A stretch of 64,000 bases of DNA from Trinickia diaoshuihuensis (GCF_003390925.1 NZ_QUBS01000085.1:90922-154921), one strand, 5' to 3'. Positions 19,380 through 27,840 are shown, counted from the first letter of the stretch. Numbers and translations: made by a program. The notes: generated from the letters alone by a model not told the origin.

Positions 19380-19748
19380 ATGCAAAAACGTCTCGCCTCC
19401 CGTCCCGCCCGAAACCGTTCGTCGCTGAGCCCGGCGCGCCCGCTGCGGCGTGCGCCCGCGCGTGCGCTGCGGCACCATGCCGCGCGGACCGTCGCGCTGT
19501 CGCGCCGCGGGCCCGTACCGGCGCATGCTCCGGAAACCGGCGGCTCGCTGCGCGCCTGGTTGCACGCGGTGTTCTCGCTGCTGCGCAGCAAAACGCGCGC
19601 GCGCCGTCTGTTGTTGCGCGGGCTACTGCGTCACACGAAAGCACGCCGCGCCGCACTCGCCAACGCCCAGCGCGCCGCCGCGACGGCGAACCGCAGGCCG
19701 CGCCGCCTGTTGGCCAGCGCGGGTTGGTTCGCATTTGCGGCGAGATAG
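19380..19748 (+). CDS. Doubtful Arg/Ala-rich small ORF
   Basis: This 122-aa reading has very high arginine and alanine content and a middle segment (LRAWLHAVFSLLRSKTRARRLLLRGLLRH) that would form an amphipathic helix. There is no Shine-Dalgarno before the ATG and no recognisable domain. It fills a gap of about 720 nt between well-supported genes, which is the main reason to list it; it could be a real basic protein or a GC-driven spurious ORF. Confidence 0.25.
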   Translation: MQKRLASRPARNRSSLSPARPLRRAPARALRHHAARTVALSRRGPVPAHAPETGGSLRAWLHAVFSLLRSKTRARRLLLRGLLRHTKARRAALANAQRAAATANRRPRRLLASAGWFAFAAR

Positions 19749-19770
19749 CAGCCGCGGTGCGCCCGCGTCC

Positions 19771-20520
19771 TTACACCTGCGCCATACCGCCGTCGACGAA
19801 CAATTCGGTGCCGTTGATATACGCGGCTGCGTCCGAAGCAAGGAAGGCCACGACGTTTCCGATTTCCTCGGGTTCCCCAAGGCGGCCCAGCGGCACTTGC
19901 GAAGACAGCGCGTCGAACAATCCTTGGCGTGCGTCGCCGGGAACGAGGTCGCCGAGCCCCGGCGTGCGGATCGGCCCCGGACTGACCGCATTCACGCGAA
20001 TCCGGCGGTCTTTCAGATCGAGCGCCCACGAGCGCGCGAAGTTTCGCACCGCGGCTTTGCTCGCGCTGTAGACGCTGAAATTGGCGGTGCCCGTGATGGA
20101 CGTAACGGACGAAGCGAGGATCACGGACGCCCCGTCGGTCAACAACGGTAAAGCCTTTTGAACGGTGAACAGCACGCCGCGCACGTTGGTTCCGAAGATC
20201 CGGTCGAAGTGCTCTTCCGTAATCGCACCGAGCGGCATCATGTCGCCACCGCCCGCGTTGGCGAACAAGATATCGAGCTTGCCGGCCGTTCTGGCGATCT
20301 GCGCATAAACCTCATCCAGGTCCGATAAGACGGACGCGTCGGCTCGAATCGCCGTCGCGCCCGAGCCGATCTGCTCGAGCGCGGCGTCGAGTTCGGGCTG
20401 ACGGCGGCCGGTGATGAAAACGCGTGCGCCCTGGTCCGCCAATTCCTTCGCCGTGGCAAGGCCGATCCCGCTGCTTGCACCCGTGACCAATGCGATCTTT
20501 CCGCTCAGTTGCTTGCTCAT
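19771..20520 (-). CDS. Short-chain dehydrogenase/reductase
   Basis: The product is 249 aa from the ATG at 20520, which has GGGAG about 8 nt upstream; a longer frame to 20715 would run across the promoter of the divergent regulator and is rejected. It has the classical SDR set: TGASSGIGLATAK for NAD(P) binding, the NAGGGDM loop, active-site Ser within VILASSVTSITG and the YSASKAAV catalytic Tyr-Lys pair, then VSPGPIRTPG. The substrate is unknown. The divergent LysR gene probably controls it, as is common for SDR-LysR pairs. Confidence 0.92.
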   Translation of the reverse strand: MSKQLSGKIALVTGASSGIGLATAKELADQGARVFITGRRQPELDAALEQIGSGATAIRADASVLSDLDEVYAQIARTAGKLDILFANAGGGDMMPLGAITEEHFDRIFGTNVRGVLFTVQKALPLLTDGASVILASSVTSITGTANFSVYSASKAAVRNFARSWALDLKDRRIRVNAVSPGPIRTPGLGDLVPGDARQGLFDALSSQVPLGRLGEPEEIGNVVAFLASDAAAYINGTELFVDGGMAQV

Positions 20521-20680
20521 TTCCAACTCCCTTTCTGTGATTAAAAAACGGTGAAGGCGCCCCGCTTCGACAGAGACTAGGACGGTCGGCTGCCTGTCTT
20601 CGCGGTGCATGCAAGCCACTTTAGAGACGCTTCTTTTATTGATAAACGGCGAAAAGACGAAATAACTATCCACACGCATG

Positions 20681-20686
20681 TACAAT
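20681..20686 (+). promoter_or_regulatory. Putative -10 for the LysR gene
   Basis: TACAAT lies 28 nt upstream of the ATG at 20714. Its position argues that the upstream in-frame ATG at 20678 is not the translation start. Confidence 0.4.
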
Positions 20687-20713
20687 CGACGCACCTTTCC
20701 TCCGGTCGTCGAC

Positions 20714-21631
20714 ATGGATCAGTTATTGGCGATGCGAGCCTTCGCCCGCGTCGTGGAAGCGGGCAGCTTCACGCGGGCCGCCGAGTCGTTGAACGTGCCG
20801 AACGCCACGATGAGCAAGCTCGTACAGGAACTCGAGGCGCACTTGGGGATCCGCCTTTTGCAGCGCACGACGCGCAAGGTGACCGTAACGGCCGAGGGCC
20901 AGGACTATTACGCCAAAGCCACCCGCATTCTCGAAGATCTTCAGGACATCGATGCGTCCTTCAATGCCGCGCGGGGCAAACCGCGCGGCAATCTACGGAT
21001 CGACGTGGGCGGGTTGACGGCAAAGGACGTATTGATCCCGCTGCTTCCGGATTTCATGGCGATTTATCCGGACATCCGGATCGATCTGGGCGTTGCCGAC
21101 CGCTCGGTCGATCTCATCAGCGAGAGCGTCGACTGCGTGATCCGGGGCGGGCCGCTGGACAACTCATCGCTCGTCGCTCGCACTATCGGCCATGCCGAGA
21201 TGGTCACATGCGCAACCCCGGCCTATCTGCGCCAATTCGGCGTGCCCGCGTATCCCGAAGAACTCAAGAACGGACACAGGCTAGTCAGCTACGTCTCCAC
21301 GCAGAACGGTCGGGCGATGCCTTTTCGCTTTCAGCGCGACGGCGAGAAAATCGAGATCAAGGTCGAACATCGAATCGGCGTCAACGAAAGCAATGCCCAC
21401 TTTGCGGCTGCGCTCGCGGGGCTGGGGATCGTTCAAACGTTCGCGCATTCGGCCCGATCCGCGCTGCGGGATGGTGCGCTGGTGGAAATCCTCGCGCAGT
21501 GGCGCCCTCCGGCGTATCCATTTCATGTCGTCTACCCGCGCAACCGTTATGTCACGCATCGTCTACGCGTCTTCCTCGACTGGCTGATCGCGCATTTCCC
21601 CGACAAAGTCCGAGGCACCGACCGGGATTAA
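20714..21631 (+). CDS. LysR family transcriptional regulator divergent from the SDR gene
   Basis: The product is about 305 aa from the chosen ATG, where the protein begins MDQLLAMRAFARVVEAGSFT, the standard LysR start. Residues 1-60 form the winged helix (RAAESLNVPNATMSKLVQELEAHLG) and about 90-295 the effector-binding domain, including the DCVIRGGPL and GLGIVQTF segments seen in the subgroup that regulates oxidoreductases. The 193-bp intergenic region shared with the SDR gene should hold its operator. Confidence 0.93.
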   Translation: MDQLLAMRAFARVVEAGSFTRAAESLNVPNATMSKLVQELEAHLGIRLLQRTTRKVTVTAEGQDYYAKATRILEDLQDIDASFNAARGKPRGNLRIDVGGLTAKDVLIPLLPDFMAIYPDIRIDLGVADRSVDLISESVDCVIRGGPLDNSSLVARTIGHAEMVTCATPAYLRQFGVPAYPEELKNGHRLVSYVSTQNGRAMPFRFQRDGEKIEIKVEHRIGVNESNAHFAAALAGLGIVQTFAHSARSALRDGALVEILAQWRPPAYPFHVVYPRNRYVTHRLRVFLDWLIAHFPDKVRGTDRD

Positions 21632-21740
21632 TGGCAGACGCGGCACGCGGCAGATCGAGGGCATCTCACGGACGCGCGGCGTAGGCGTAAAATTTCGGCA
21701 GTGAGACTAACCGGCCCGGCCCCACGACGCAGGATTGACG

Positions 21741-21959
21741 ATGAATACCCCCTCCCCCGAAAAGCCGCGGCGTAAGGGACCATCGAAGCGCACGTTGAAC
21801 GTACTGACGGCGCTCGTCGGCGTCGGCACGCTGGCAGCCGGTATCGGCTGGCTCGTCTATAGCTGGAAAACCGATCTCGAAGTACCCTACTTCGCCATTC
21901 CACTCGTCTTGTGCGTGCCCGTGATCGTGGCTGTCGCCTTCCGTAACTGCTGGGACTAG
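21741..21959 (+). CDS. Small membrane protein
   Basis: This 72-aa protein starts at the ATG at 21741 with AGGA placed 6 nt upstream. It has a basic N terminus rich in Lys/Arg/Pro, then two hydrophobic helices (about residues 21-40 and 50-66). It is not recognised as a named family. Confidence 0.6.
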   Translation: MNTPSPEKPRRKGPSKRTLNVLTALVGVGTLAAGIGWLVYSWKTDLEVPYFAIPLVLCVPVIVAVAFRNCWD

Positions 21960-22090
21960 CCGCGCCCGGCACTACCCCTTGCTCGGTCGCCGGCCGCGCC
22001 GCAACGCAACGCAACGGCGCGTCGGCGATAACGCGGCACGCGGCTTGCGGCGCTTCGGACATCCGTACCACACCCGACGAGGATGCTCCG

Positions 22091-22294
22091 ATGACGAGGC
22101 TATCGACGTATTCCGGCGAGCAGCAAGCGCTGATCCGCGCACAGGAAACCCCAAACGGCGGCGATGCGTCGCAAGCGGAGCCCGCCTCGCCGGACACGCG
22201 CCCGGAGCACGATTCGCGAGGTGAGCCCGCCAAGCCAAGCGATAAGCCGCTCCCCGACCTACCGAATCCGGCGGAAGTCGGAGAGGACGGCTAG
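22091..22294 (+). CDS. Small hydrophilic hypothetical protein
   Basis: The 67-aa product is rich in Pro, Asp, Glu and Ser, is probably disordered, and ends in an acidic VGEDG tail. A GAGGA ribosome-binding site lies 8 nt before the ATG. No family is recognised. It stands alone between a small membrane protein and the putative glycosyltransferase. Confidence 0.45.
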   Translation: MTRLSTYSGEQQALIRAQETPNGGDASQAEPASPDTRPEHDSRGEPAKPSDKPLPDLPNPAEVGEDG

Positions 22295-22363
22295 ACGCCC
22301 GTGCATCGGGCGACCGCCTCCGCTCGACGAAAGGGCCGGACGGCGCAAGCGCGGGCCTCTCGG

Positions 22364-23188
22364 TCAGCGTTGCGCCGACGTCAGTTCAACCGTTTCCTGC
22401 ACCCAGCGCCGCGCGTGTTCGGGCCAAAACTCCTCGGGGCCGTATACGCCCCGGTCGGCATCGAACACCCACCCCAAATGGGACTCCGGGCCTCGGTCGC
22501 CGGCCAGAAACGTTTCGGCATCTCGCGGATCGCCGGGATAGTTTTGAACGAAGAGTTTCTTGCATTCGACGGCATCGCGCTCTTTGAGCCAATGGTGCTG
22601 AGTCGGATGCTGGATGATCGTGCGTTCCGTACGCCACAGCCCCCGCGCGATTTCGGCGTCGCTCTCGCGATTCACATACTCGAGACGCGGTGTTTGCACC
22701 GCAACGCCGAAGGCGCCCAACGCGGCCGCCAGCGCGAGTTCATCGCACAAATCGCCGGGCCAGTGCACGTGGTCCTCGCGCGCAAGCTCCCCCATTTTCC
22801 ATTCGTCGATAATGCGAATCCAGGCGTCCAACCAGGGAATACAGCTTTCATCGGCCATCACGGTTCCCGAGTTATAGCGTATCCAGAATTTCTGCTCCGG
22901 CCAGCGAATGGACACGAGCGGTGCCCGCCACGTTGACGGAATCGGCGCCACGATACGGCATTCGACATCTAAATAAAGCACGGTGCCGAATTCCTCAACG
23001 CCTCTGCGAATGATGCGCGGGTGGTTGCACCACGCCTGCAATAAGCTCGAATAGTCTTCGTCGATTTCGTAAAGATGGCAAGGGTAGCCGAATCGCTCGC
23101 AATCGGCGCGCAAATTCCGGAACATGTTCTTGTAGATCCCCGATGCCCAAGCGATACACGTAAACCTTTCAGAGGAATTTTTGTTCAT
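22364..23188 (-). CDS. Putative GT-A type glycosyltransferase
   Basis: The product is 274 aa from the ATG at 23188 (protein starting MNKNSSERF); a longer frame adds non-coding-like residues. The fold is suggested by an N-terminal Rossmann-like half, the segment TVLYLDVECRIVAP with a DxE-type metal motif in place of DxD, and an RYNSGTVMADESCIPWLDAW stretch with the placement seen in nucleotide-diphosphosugar transferases. No specific family or sugar can be assigned. Codon use is less GC-biased than in the surrounding core genes, hinting at acquisition. It points away from the phosphatidylcholine synthase operon. Confidence 0.6.
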   Translation of the reverse strand: MNKNSSERFTCIAWASGIYKNMFRNLRADCERFGYPCHLYEIDEDYSSLLQAWCNHPRIIRRGVEEFGTVLYLDVECRIVAPIPSTWRAPLVSIRWPEQKFWIRYNSGTVMADESCIPWLDAWIRIIDEWKMGELAREDHVHWPGDLCDELALAAALGAFGVAVQTPRLEYVNRESDAEIARGLWRTERTIIQHPTQHHWLKERDAVECKKLFVQNYPGDPRDAETFLAGDRGPESHLGWVFDADRGVYGPEEFWPEHARRWVQETVELTSAQR

Positions 23189-23507
23189 ATCGTAATTTCC
23201 ACGTGAAAAATAAAGCGCACCCGTCAATGGGAACATTGACCGCACTCAGTATTGATTTGCGCGGATCGCTCGTCAATGCACGATTGAGCGGCACGCCGCT
23301 TAATGATATCAATCAGGCTCGTCGATTACTAAATAGTGGGACGATGGACATCGCTTTTACCGCCTATCTCTGACGGACTTCGGTATTCTTGCCTCGAAAG
23401 CAGAACACCCATCGATGCATAGACCTATACAGAATCGTCGAGTCGACGCAGCGGCATCATGTTCGTCGCAACCATGCTCGACGTGTTGATACGAACCCGC
23501 GCGACAA
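23189..23507. other. AT-richer divergent intergenic region
   Basis: This 319-nt gap separates the putative glycosyltransferase from the pcs operon. It is visibly more AT-rich than average for the window (for example around 23185-23215 and 23310-23340) and should hold both promoters. I see no defined operator or terminator. Confidence 0.4.
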
Positions 23508-24284
23508 ATGAGACCGGCAATTCGAAGAAGAACGCAGATCACTTCGACGACACGAGCATATGCATGGGCAGTCCATGCCTTTACGGCCTGCGGCGTAATA
23601 TGCGGGCTAGCGGCTCTGCTTGCCGTTGAAGCCCGTGATTGGTCGAAGGTGCTATTTTGGTTGTTCGTCGCCTTGATCATCGACGGCATCGACGGGCCGA
23701 TCGCTAGAAAGATCGACGTTAAAGCCATACTCCCCCGATTCGACGGCGGCACGCTCGATCTACTGGTCGATTACTTCACCTTCGTGATCGTACCGGCGCT
23801 GATGCTCTACCATTCCGAATTGCTGCCGTCGTCGATACGATTTGCGCTGACCGTACTGATTTTGACGTCGGCATTGCATCATTATTGCAATCGCGATATC
23901 AAGACAGCGGATGGCTATTTTGTCGGATTTCCGGAGTTTTGGAATATTGCCGCCTTCTATTTTTATCGATTTCAGGCAGCCCCGTCCGTTACGGCGGTCG
24001 CCGTCGCACTGTTATGCGTGCTGACGCTTACGCCAATCAAAGTGGTGCATCCCCTCCGGGTCGAGAAATTCCGGATCTTGAACATAGCCGTCACGCTGAT
24101 ATGGCTGCTATTTGCCGCCATCGCGCTGGCCCGCCCCGATTCACATAGCGATTGGCTGTTGCTTGGAAACATTTTTCCGCTCGCTTACTTTGCATGGATT
24201 AGCGTCCGTCGCACGGCAGGCGGTCCGGGTTCGGCAACGATCGAGAAGGGAGCGGCTCGTGCCGACGCAGAGCATGGCCTGTAA
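23508..24284 (+). CDS. pcs: Phosphatidylcholine synthase (CDP-alcohol phosphatidyltransferase family)
   Basis: This 258-aa polytopic membrane enzyme is of the Pcs type, which condenses choline with CDP-diacylglycerol to give phosphatidylcholine. The CDP-alcohol phosphotransferase motif is complete with the 12-residue spacer typical of Pcs: Asp62-Gly63, Ala66-Arg67, Gly80, Asp84 and Asp88. The preceding AWAVHAFTACG and following YFTFVIVPALMLYHSELLP stretches also match Pcs proteins. The ribosome-binding site is weak. It heads a tight set of three genes with a desaturase and a Gfo/Idh/MocA-like protein. Confidence 0.93.
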   Translation: MRPAIRRRTQITSTTRAYAWAVHAFTACGVICGLAALLAVEARDWSKVLFWLFVALIIDGIDGPIARKIDVKAILPRFDGGTLDLLVDYFTFVIVPALMLYHSELLPSSIRFALTVLILTSALHHYCNRDIKTADGYFVGFPEFWNIAAFYFYRFQAAPSVTAVAVALLCVLTLTPIKVVHPLRVEKFRILNIAVTLIWLLFAAIALARPDSHSDWLLLGNIFPLAYFAWISVRRTAGGPGSATIEKGAARADAEHGL

Positions 24285-25239
24285 TTTCACCGTGACGGAG
24301 CAGGTCGACCCGCATGTTCGGCGGCGCCGCGACATCCTGCGCGCGCATCCGCAAGTTCGCGGCTTATTCGGCCACAACCGGTGGTCGGCACTCTTGGCGG
24401 CCGCGCTCGTGCTGGCGCAGCTTGGGCTGGCGGCGCGGATGCGCGGCCTGGCCCTTTGGCAACCTGTACTGCTGGCATGGCTCGTCGGCGCCTATGTCGC
24501 CGCTTCGCTGCTTGCCCTCATTCACGACGCCAGCCACAACCTGATCTTCAAAGGCCGCGGCGCCAATCATTGGGCGGCGTGCCTGGCCAACGTGCCGCTC
24601 GTCCTCTGGAGCGCCGTGCCATTCTTTCGCTATCACCTATGGCATCACCGCGCGTTCGGCGACTACGAGCGCGACGTCGGCGTGCCCACTGCCTCGGAAG
24701 CGCGTTGGGTCGGCAACCGCGCTTCACGCAAAGCCTTATGGCTCGCGTTTTTTCCGGTTTTCCAAATGCTCAGAACGCGCAAATTCCCCGGTGGCCAGCC
24801 TTATTGGACGGGGTGGATGTCGATCAATGCGACGGTGCAGATCGGAGTCGATGTGCTCGTGCTTTGGCTGTGGGGGTGGCAGGCGTTGCTCTATCTCGCC
24901 CTATCGATCTTTTTCGCGCTCGGCCTGCATCCATTGGGCACGCGCGTCGTGCAAGAGCACTTCGTGCTCGTCGAAGGGCAGGAGACCAACAACTTCACCG
25001 GGTGGACCAACCTGTTCGAGTGCAATTTCGGATATCACATCGAACATCATGACTTTCCCAACGTTCCGTGGAACCGTTTGCCGCGGCTGCGAGCGATCGC
25101 GCCGGAGTTTTATGCAGGTCAACCGGCCTTCGCTTCGCGCGCGAAGTTATTGTTGCAGTTCATCTTCGATCCGGCCTGGTCCGTCTATCGCAATACGGTG
25201 CGACTGAAGCCGGGCCGCGCGGGTGGACGGCATCCATGA
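24259..25239 (+). CDS. Membrane fatty-acyl desaturase related to sphingolipid delta-4 desaturases (DES1-like)
   Basis: The product is about 326 aa. All three histidine boxes of membrane desaturases are intact: HDASH (89-93), HLWHH (126-130) and HIEHH (260-264). By eye the protein tracks eukaryotic dihydroceramide desaturase DES1 better than bacterial phospholipid desaturases: an N-terminal HVRRRRDILRAHP segment, GLHPLGTRVVQEH, a GQET stretch, then FGYHIEHHDFPNVP and LPRLRAIAPEFY. I chose the GTG at 24259 because AAGGGAG precedes it by 6 nt; the ATG at 24274 is the alternative. Either start overlaps the pcs stop, so translation is coupled. The likely substrate is a long acyl or sphingoid chain, not proven. 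Confidence 0.85.
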   Translation: MPTQSMACNFTVTEQVDPHVRRRRDILRAHPQVRGLFGHNRWSALLAAALVLAQLGLAARMRGLALWQPVLLAWLVGAYVAASLLALIHDASHNLIFKGRGANHWAACLANVPLVLWSAVPFFRYHLWHHRAFGDYERDVGVPTASEARWVGNRASRKALWLAFFPVFQMLRTRKFPGGQPYWTGWMSINATVQIGVDVLVLWLWGWQALLYLALSIFFALGLHPLGTRVVQEHFVLVEGQETNNFTGWTNLFECNFGYHIEHHDFPNVPWNRLPRLRAIAPEFYAGQPAFASRAKLLLQFIFDPAWSVYRNTVRLKPGRAGGRHP

Positions 25240-26315
25240 ATAGCGCGCCCGGGACGATTCGTCTAGCGGCGATCGGCGCCGGTTTCATGTCGCGGCGGCG
25301 GATAGCGGCGTTTGTTTCCACCGGACGCGTAGAGCTCGTCGGCATCGCCGCCCGCCGCTTGTCGAGCGCGCAAGCGCTAGGCGCGCAATTCGGTTGCAGC
25401 GTTTGCTACGACGACCCTCTGCGCCTTGTCGAATGCGCGCCCGATGCAGTATTGATCGAAGTCCCGCACAGCGCGCAAGACGCGTTGGCGTCGTGGGCGA
25501 TCGGGCAGCGATTGCCCACCCTGATCGGAGGCCCGCTGTCCGCTTCGTTGGCCGGCGGAGCACGCATCGTCGAACTTGCACGAGCCCACGACGTCTTGAT
25601 CGAGCTTGGCTTCGAAGCACGTTATAAGGCCGTGTGGGAAACCGCTCGCGATTGGATCGAAGCCGACCGGATCGGCCGGCCGATCGCGATTCAGTCGATC
25701 GCCCTTTGGAATGGGAATGCGGGAAGCTGGTACTACGACGAAGCGGCAAGCGGCGGCATGCCATTGACCCACATGAGCTATGCCTTCATCAATCCATTGC
25801 GTTGGTTGTTCGGCGAGCCGCTGCGCGTTTCGGCGTTCGCCAATCGGATCCGGCATACCGCCGATCATCAAGTGCGCGAGGAAACCTGCGTCGCCAATCT
25901 GTTGTTTCCGCGGGACGTGTTGTGTTCGATGCTGGCAGGCTACGTGAAGCCGGGAAACGCCGAGTCCTGGCAGATTTCCATCGTCGGCAGCGAAGGCGTG
26001 CTCGAGCTGCGCCCGACGGAGATGGAGAACGGCAGCCTGCGCCTGTATCGCGGCGAGGAGATCACGACGATGGATTTCGCCGGCGCGCAAGACGCCTTTA
26101 TCGCCCAGGCGCATGCCTTCCTCGATTCGATCGAAGGCCGGATGCGTTGCCGCAACCGCCCTCACGACGCGCTGAACGACTTGCGCATCGCCGCCGCGAT
26201 CACGGCGTCGGCGCGCGAGCATCGATCGATCGAACTGGACCAGCCGGTAGGGCACGCTCCCGGTCCGCCGGCACCGCATTGCCGCGCCCCTAATGAAAAC
26301 GGCCCGGGCGCTTAG
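25236..26315 (+). CDS. Gfo/Idh/MocA family protein with degenerate catalytic motifs
   Basis: This 359-aa protein starts with an ATG that overlaps the desaturase TGA (ATGA), so it is the third gene of a coupled set. The N-terminal nucleotide-binding motif is present (IGAGFMSRRRI, residues 13-23). However, the usual EKP motif reads GGP (98-100), and the motif normally running D..G.H...D before LRW reads THMSYAFIN (178-186), so the catalytic Lys and His appear to be missing. It may bind a dinucleotide without classical dehydrogenase activity, or serve another role. Its stop codon lies inside the terminator hairpin of the convergent metK gene. Confidence 0.85.
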   Translation: MNSAPGTIRLAAIGAGFMSRRRIAAFVSTGRVELVGIAARRLSSAQALGAQFGCSVCYDDPLRLVECAPDAVLIEVPHSAQDALASWAIGQRLPTLIGGPLSASLAGGARIVELARAHDVLIELGFEARYKAVWETARDWIEADRIGRPIAIQSIALWNGNAGSWYYDEAASGGMPLTHMSYAFINPLRWLFGEPLRVSAFANRIRHTADHQVREETCVANLLFPRDVLCSMLAGYVKPGNAESWQISIVGSEGVLELRPTEMENGSLRLYRGEEITTMDFAGAQDAFIAQAHAFLDSIEGRMRCRNRPHDALNDLRIAAAITASAREHRSIELDQPVGHAPGPPAPHCRAPNENGPGA

Positions 26316-26327
26316 ACGCCCGGGCCG
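26296..26327 (-). terminator. metK terminator (stem also spans the stop of the convergent gene)
   Basis: A perfect 10-bp GC stem (26301-26310 with 26317-26326, loop 6 nt) lies 26 nt past the metK stop. On the minus strand it is followed by GTTTTC, a short U-tract. The TAG of the convergent Gfo/Idh/MocA gene (26313-26315) falls in the loop. Confidence 0.7.
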
Positions 26328-26352
26328 GCAATTCGAGGCAATGGCGCCGCTA

Positions 26353-27540
26353 TTACGCCACTTCGGCAACCGGCTCCGTGCCCGCCGCCTCGGCCAACAC
26401 GAGCGCCTTGTCGGCCGCTTCCCACGAGAATTCCGGCTCTTCGCGGCCGAAGTGACCGTAAGCAGCCGTCTTCTCATAGACGGGGCGCAGCAAATCGAGC
26501 ATCTGAATGATGCCCTTCGGACGCAGGTCGAAGTGCTCGCGAACGAGCGCCGTGATCGTCGCATCGGACACCTTGCCCGTGCCGAACGTATTGACCATGA
26601 CGGAGGTAGGCTGCGCCACGCCGATCGCGTACGACACTTGAATCAAGCAACGCGAGGCCAAACCGGCCGCCACGATGTTCTTTGCGACGTAACGGCCCGC
26701 ATAGGCCGCCGAGCGATCGACCTTCGACGGATCCTTGCCCGAGAACGCGCCGCCGCCGTGGGGCGCCGCCCCGCCGTACGTATCGACGATGATCTTGCGG
26801 CCGGTCAAACCGCAGTCGCCTTGCGGACCGCCGATGACGAAGCGGCCCGTCGGGTTCACGAGGAACTTGATGTCGCCCTTGATCAGCTCGGCCGGCAACG
26901 TCGGCTTGATGACCTCTTCGATGACGGCTTCGCGCAGCGTCGACAGTTCGATCTCCGGCGCATGTTGCGTCGAGAGCACGACGGTATCGATCGAATGCGG
27001 CTTGCCGTCGAGATAGCGCACCGTCACTTGCGACTTCGCATCGGGACGCAGCCAAGGCAGGCGGCCATCGCGGCGCAGCGACGCTTGGCGCTCGACCAGG
27101 CGATGCGACAAGTGAATCGGCAGCGGCATCAACTCAGGCGTTTCGTCGCAGGCGTAGCCGAACATCAAGCCTTGGTCGCCGGCGCCTTGATCGAGGTTGT
27201 TGTCGTGCGCGCGATCCACGCCTTGCGCGATATCGGGCGATTGCTTGTCGTAGGCGACGAGCACCGCGCAACCGCGGTAGTCGATGCCGTAATCGGTGTT
27301 GTCGTAGCCGATGCGCTTGATCGTGTCGCGCGCGATCTGGATGTAATCGACGTTCGCCGTCGTGGTGATTTCACCGGCCAGCACGACGAGACCCGTGTTG
27401 CACAGCGTTTCGGCGGCAACGCGCGAGTATTTGTCCTGCGTGAGGATGGCGTCGAGAATGGCGTCCGAGATTTGGTCGGCGACCTTGTCGGGATGGCCTT
27501 CGGAAACGGATTCGGACGTGAAAAGGTAGTCGTTTGCCAC
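26353..27540 (-). CDS. metK: S-adenosylmethionine synthetase
   Basis: This 395-aa enzyme forms S-adenosylmethionine from methionine and ATP. It begins [17 protein letters not shown] and contains [16 protein letters not shown] and the phosphate-loop region [19 protein letters not shown], all family signatures; length matches bacterial MetK. The start codon is GTG, with TTGGAG 9 nt upstream. It is monocistronic by context, with a strong promoter about 155 nt upstream and a terminator after the stop. It supplies the SAM whose by-product is recycled by AhcY, encoded about 20 kb away. Confidence 0.97.
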   Translation of the reverse strand: MANDYLFTSESVSEGHPDKVADQISDAILDAILTQDKYSRVAAETLCNTGLVVLAGEITTTANVDYIQIARDTIKRIGYDNTDYGIDYRGCAVLVAYDKQSPDIAQGVDRAHDNNLDQGAGDQGLMFGYACDETPELMPLPIHLSHRLVERQASLRRDGRLPWLRPDAKSQVTVRYLDGKPHSIDTVVLSTQHAPEIELSTLREAVIEEVIKPTLPAELIKGDIKFLVNPTGRFVIGGPQGDCGLTGRKIIVDTYGGAAPHGGGAFSGKDPSKVDRSAAYAGRYVAKNIVAAGLASRCLIQVSYAIGVAQPTSVMVNTFGTGKVSDATITALVREHFDLRPKGIIQMLDLLRPVYEKTAAYGHFGREEPEFSWEAADKALVLAEAAGTEPVAEVA

Positions 27541-27840
27541 GTTGCAGACTCCAAGGTTACGGTGTTGAGTTCACGTAGCCAGCTTCGGGAGCCTGAAGCG
27601 GCGACGCTTTAGCGGATTTCCTATTCGCCCGGACGCTGCTGGCGCCCTGGCGACTTCGCCCCGCAAGTTGTCTATTAACTCGGCGAAGCCCGTATTATAG
27701 CGGCTTCTCGAGATTGTCACAGAGCGAATTGCCGTGTCTCTTCCCATCTATTCGGCGCATCGCGCGCCGCGCTCATGCGTCCCCGCCGCCTTCGCGCCGG
27801 CTCAGCATTCGTTTTATCCGCTCCCGCGTGAGGGCCGAGC
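27541..27840. other. Divergent metK / lpxL intergenic region with a long metK leader
   Basis: This 300-nt region holds the metK promoter and roughly 150 nt of untranslated metK leader. The leader has several GC-rich self-complementary stretches but matches no SAM riboswitch class I can recognise. No small ORF looks real. Confidence 0.5.
27694..27720 (-). promoter_or_regulatory. metK: metK promoter
   Basis: On the minus strand a consensus TATAAT (27694-27699) lies 15 nt downstream of GTGACA (27715-27720), which matches five of six -35 consensus bases. The spacing is short, but the -10 is perfect. Confidence 0.6.

Noticed and set aside
26353..27720. Known SAM riboswitch upstream of metK
   Set aside because: I looked for the SAM-I, SAM-II and SAM/SAH core patterns and found none; only an unassigned leader remains.
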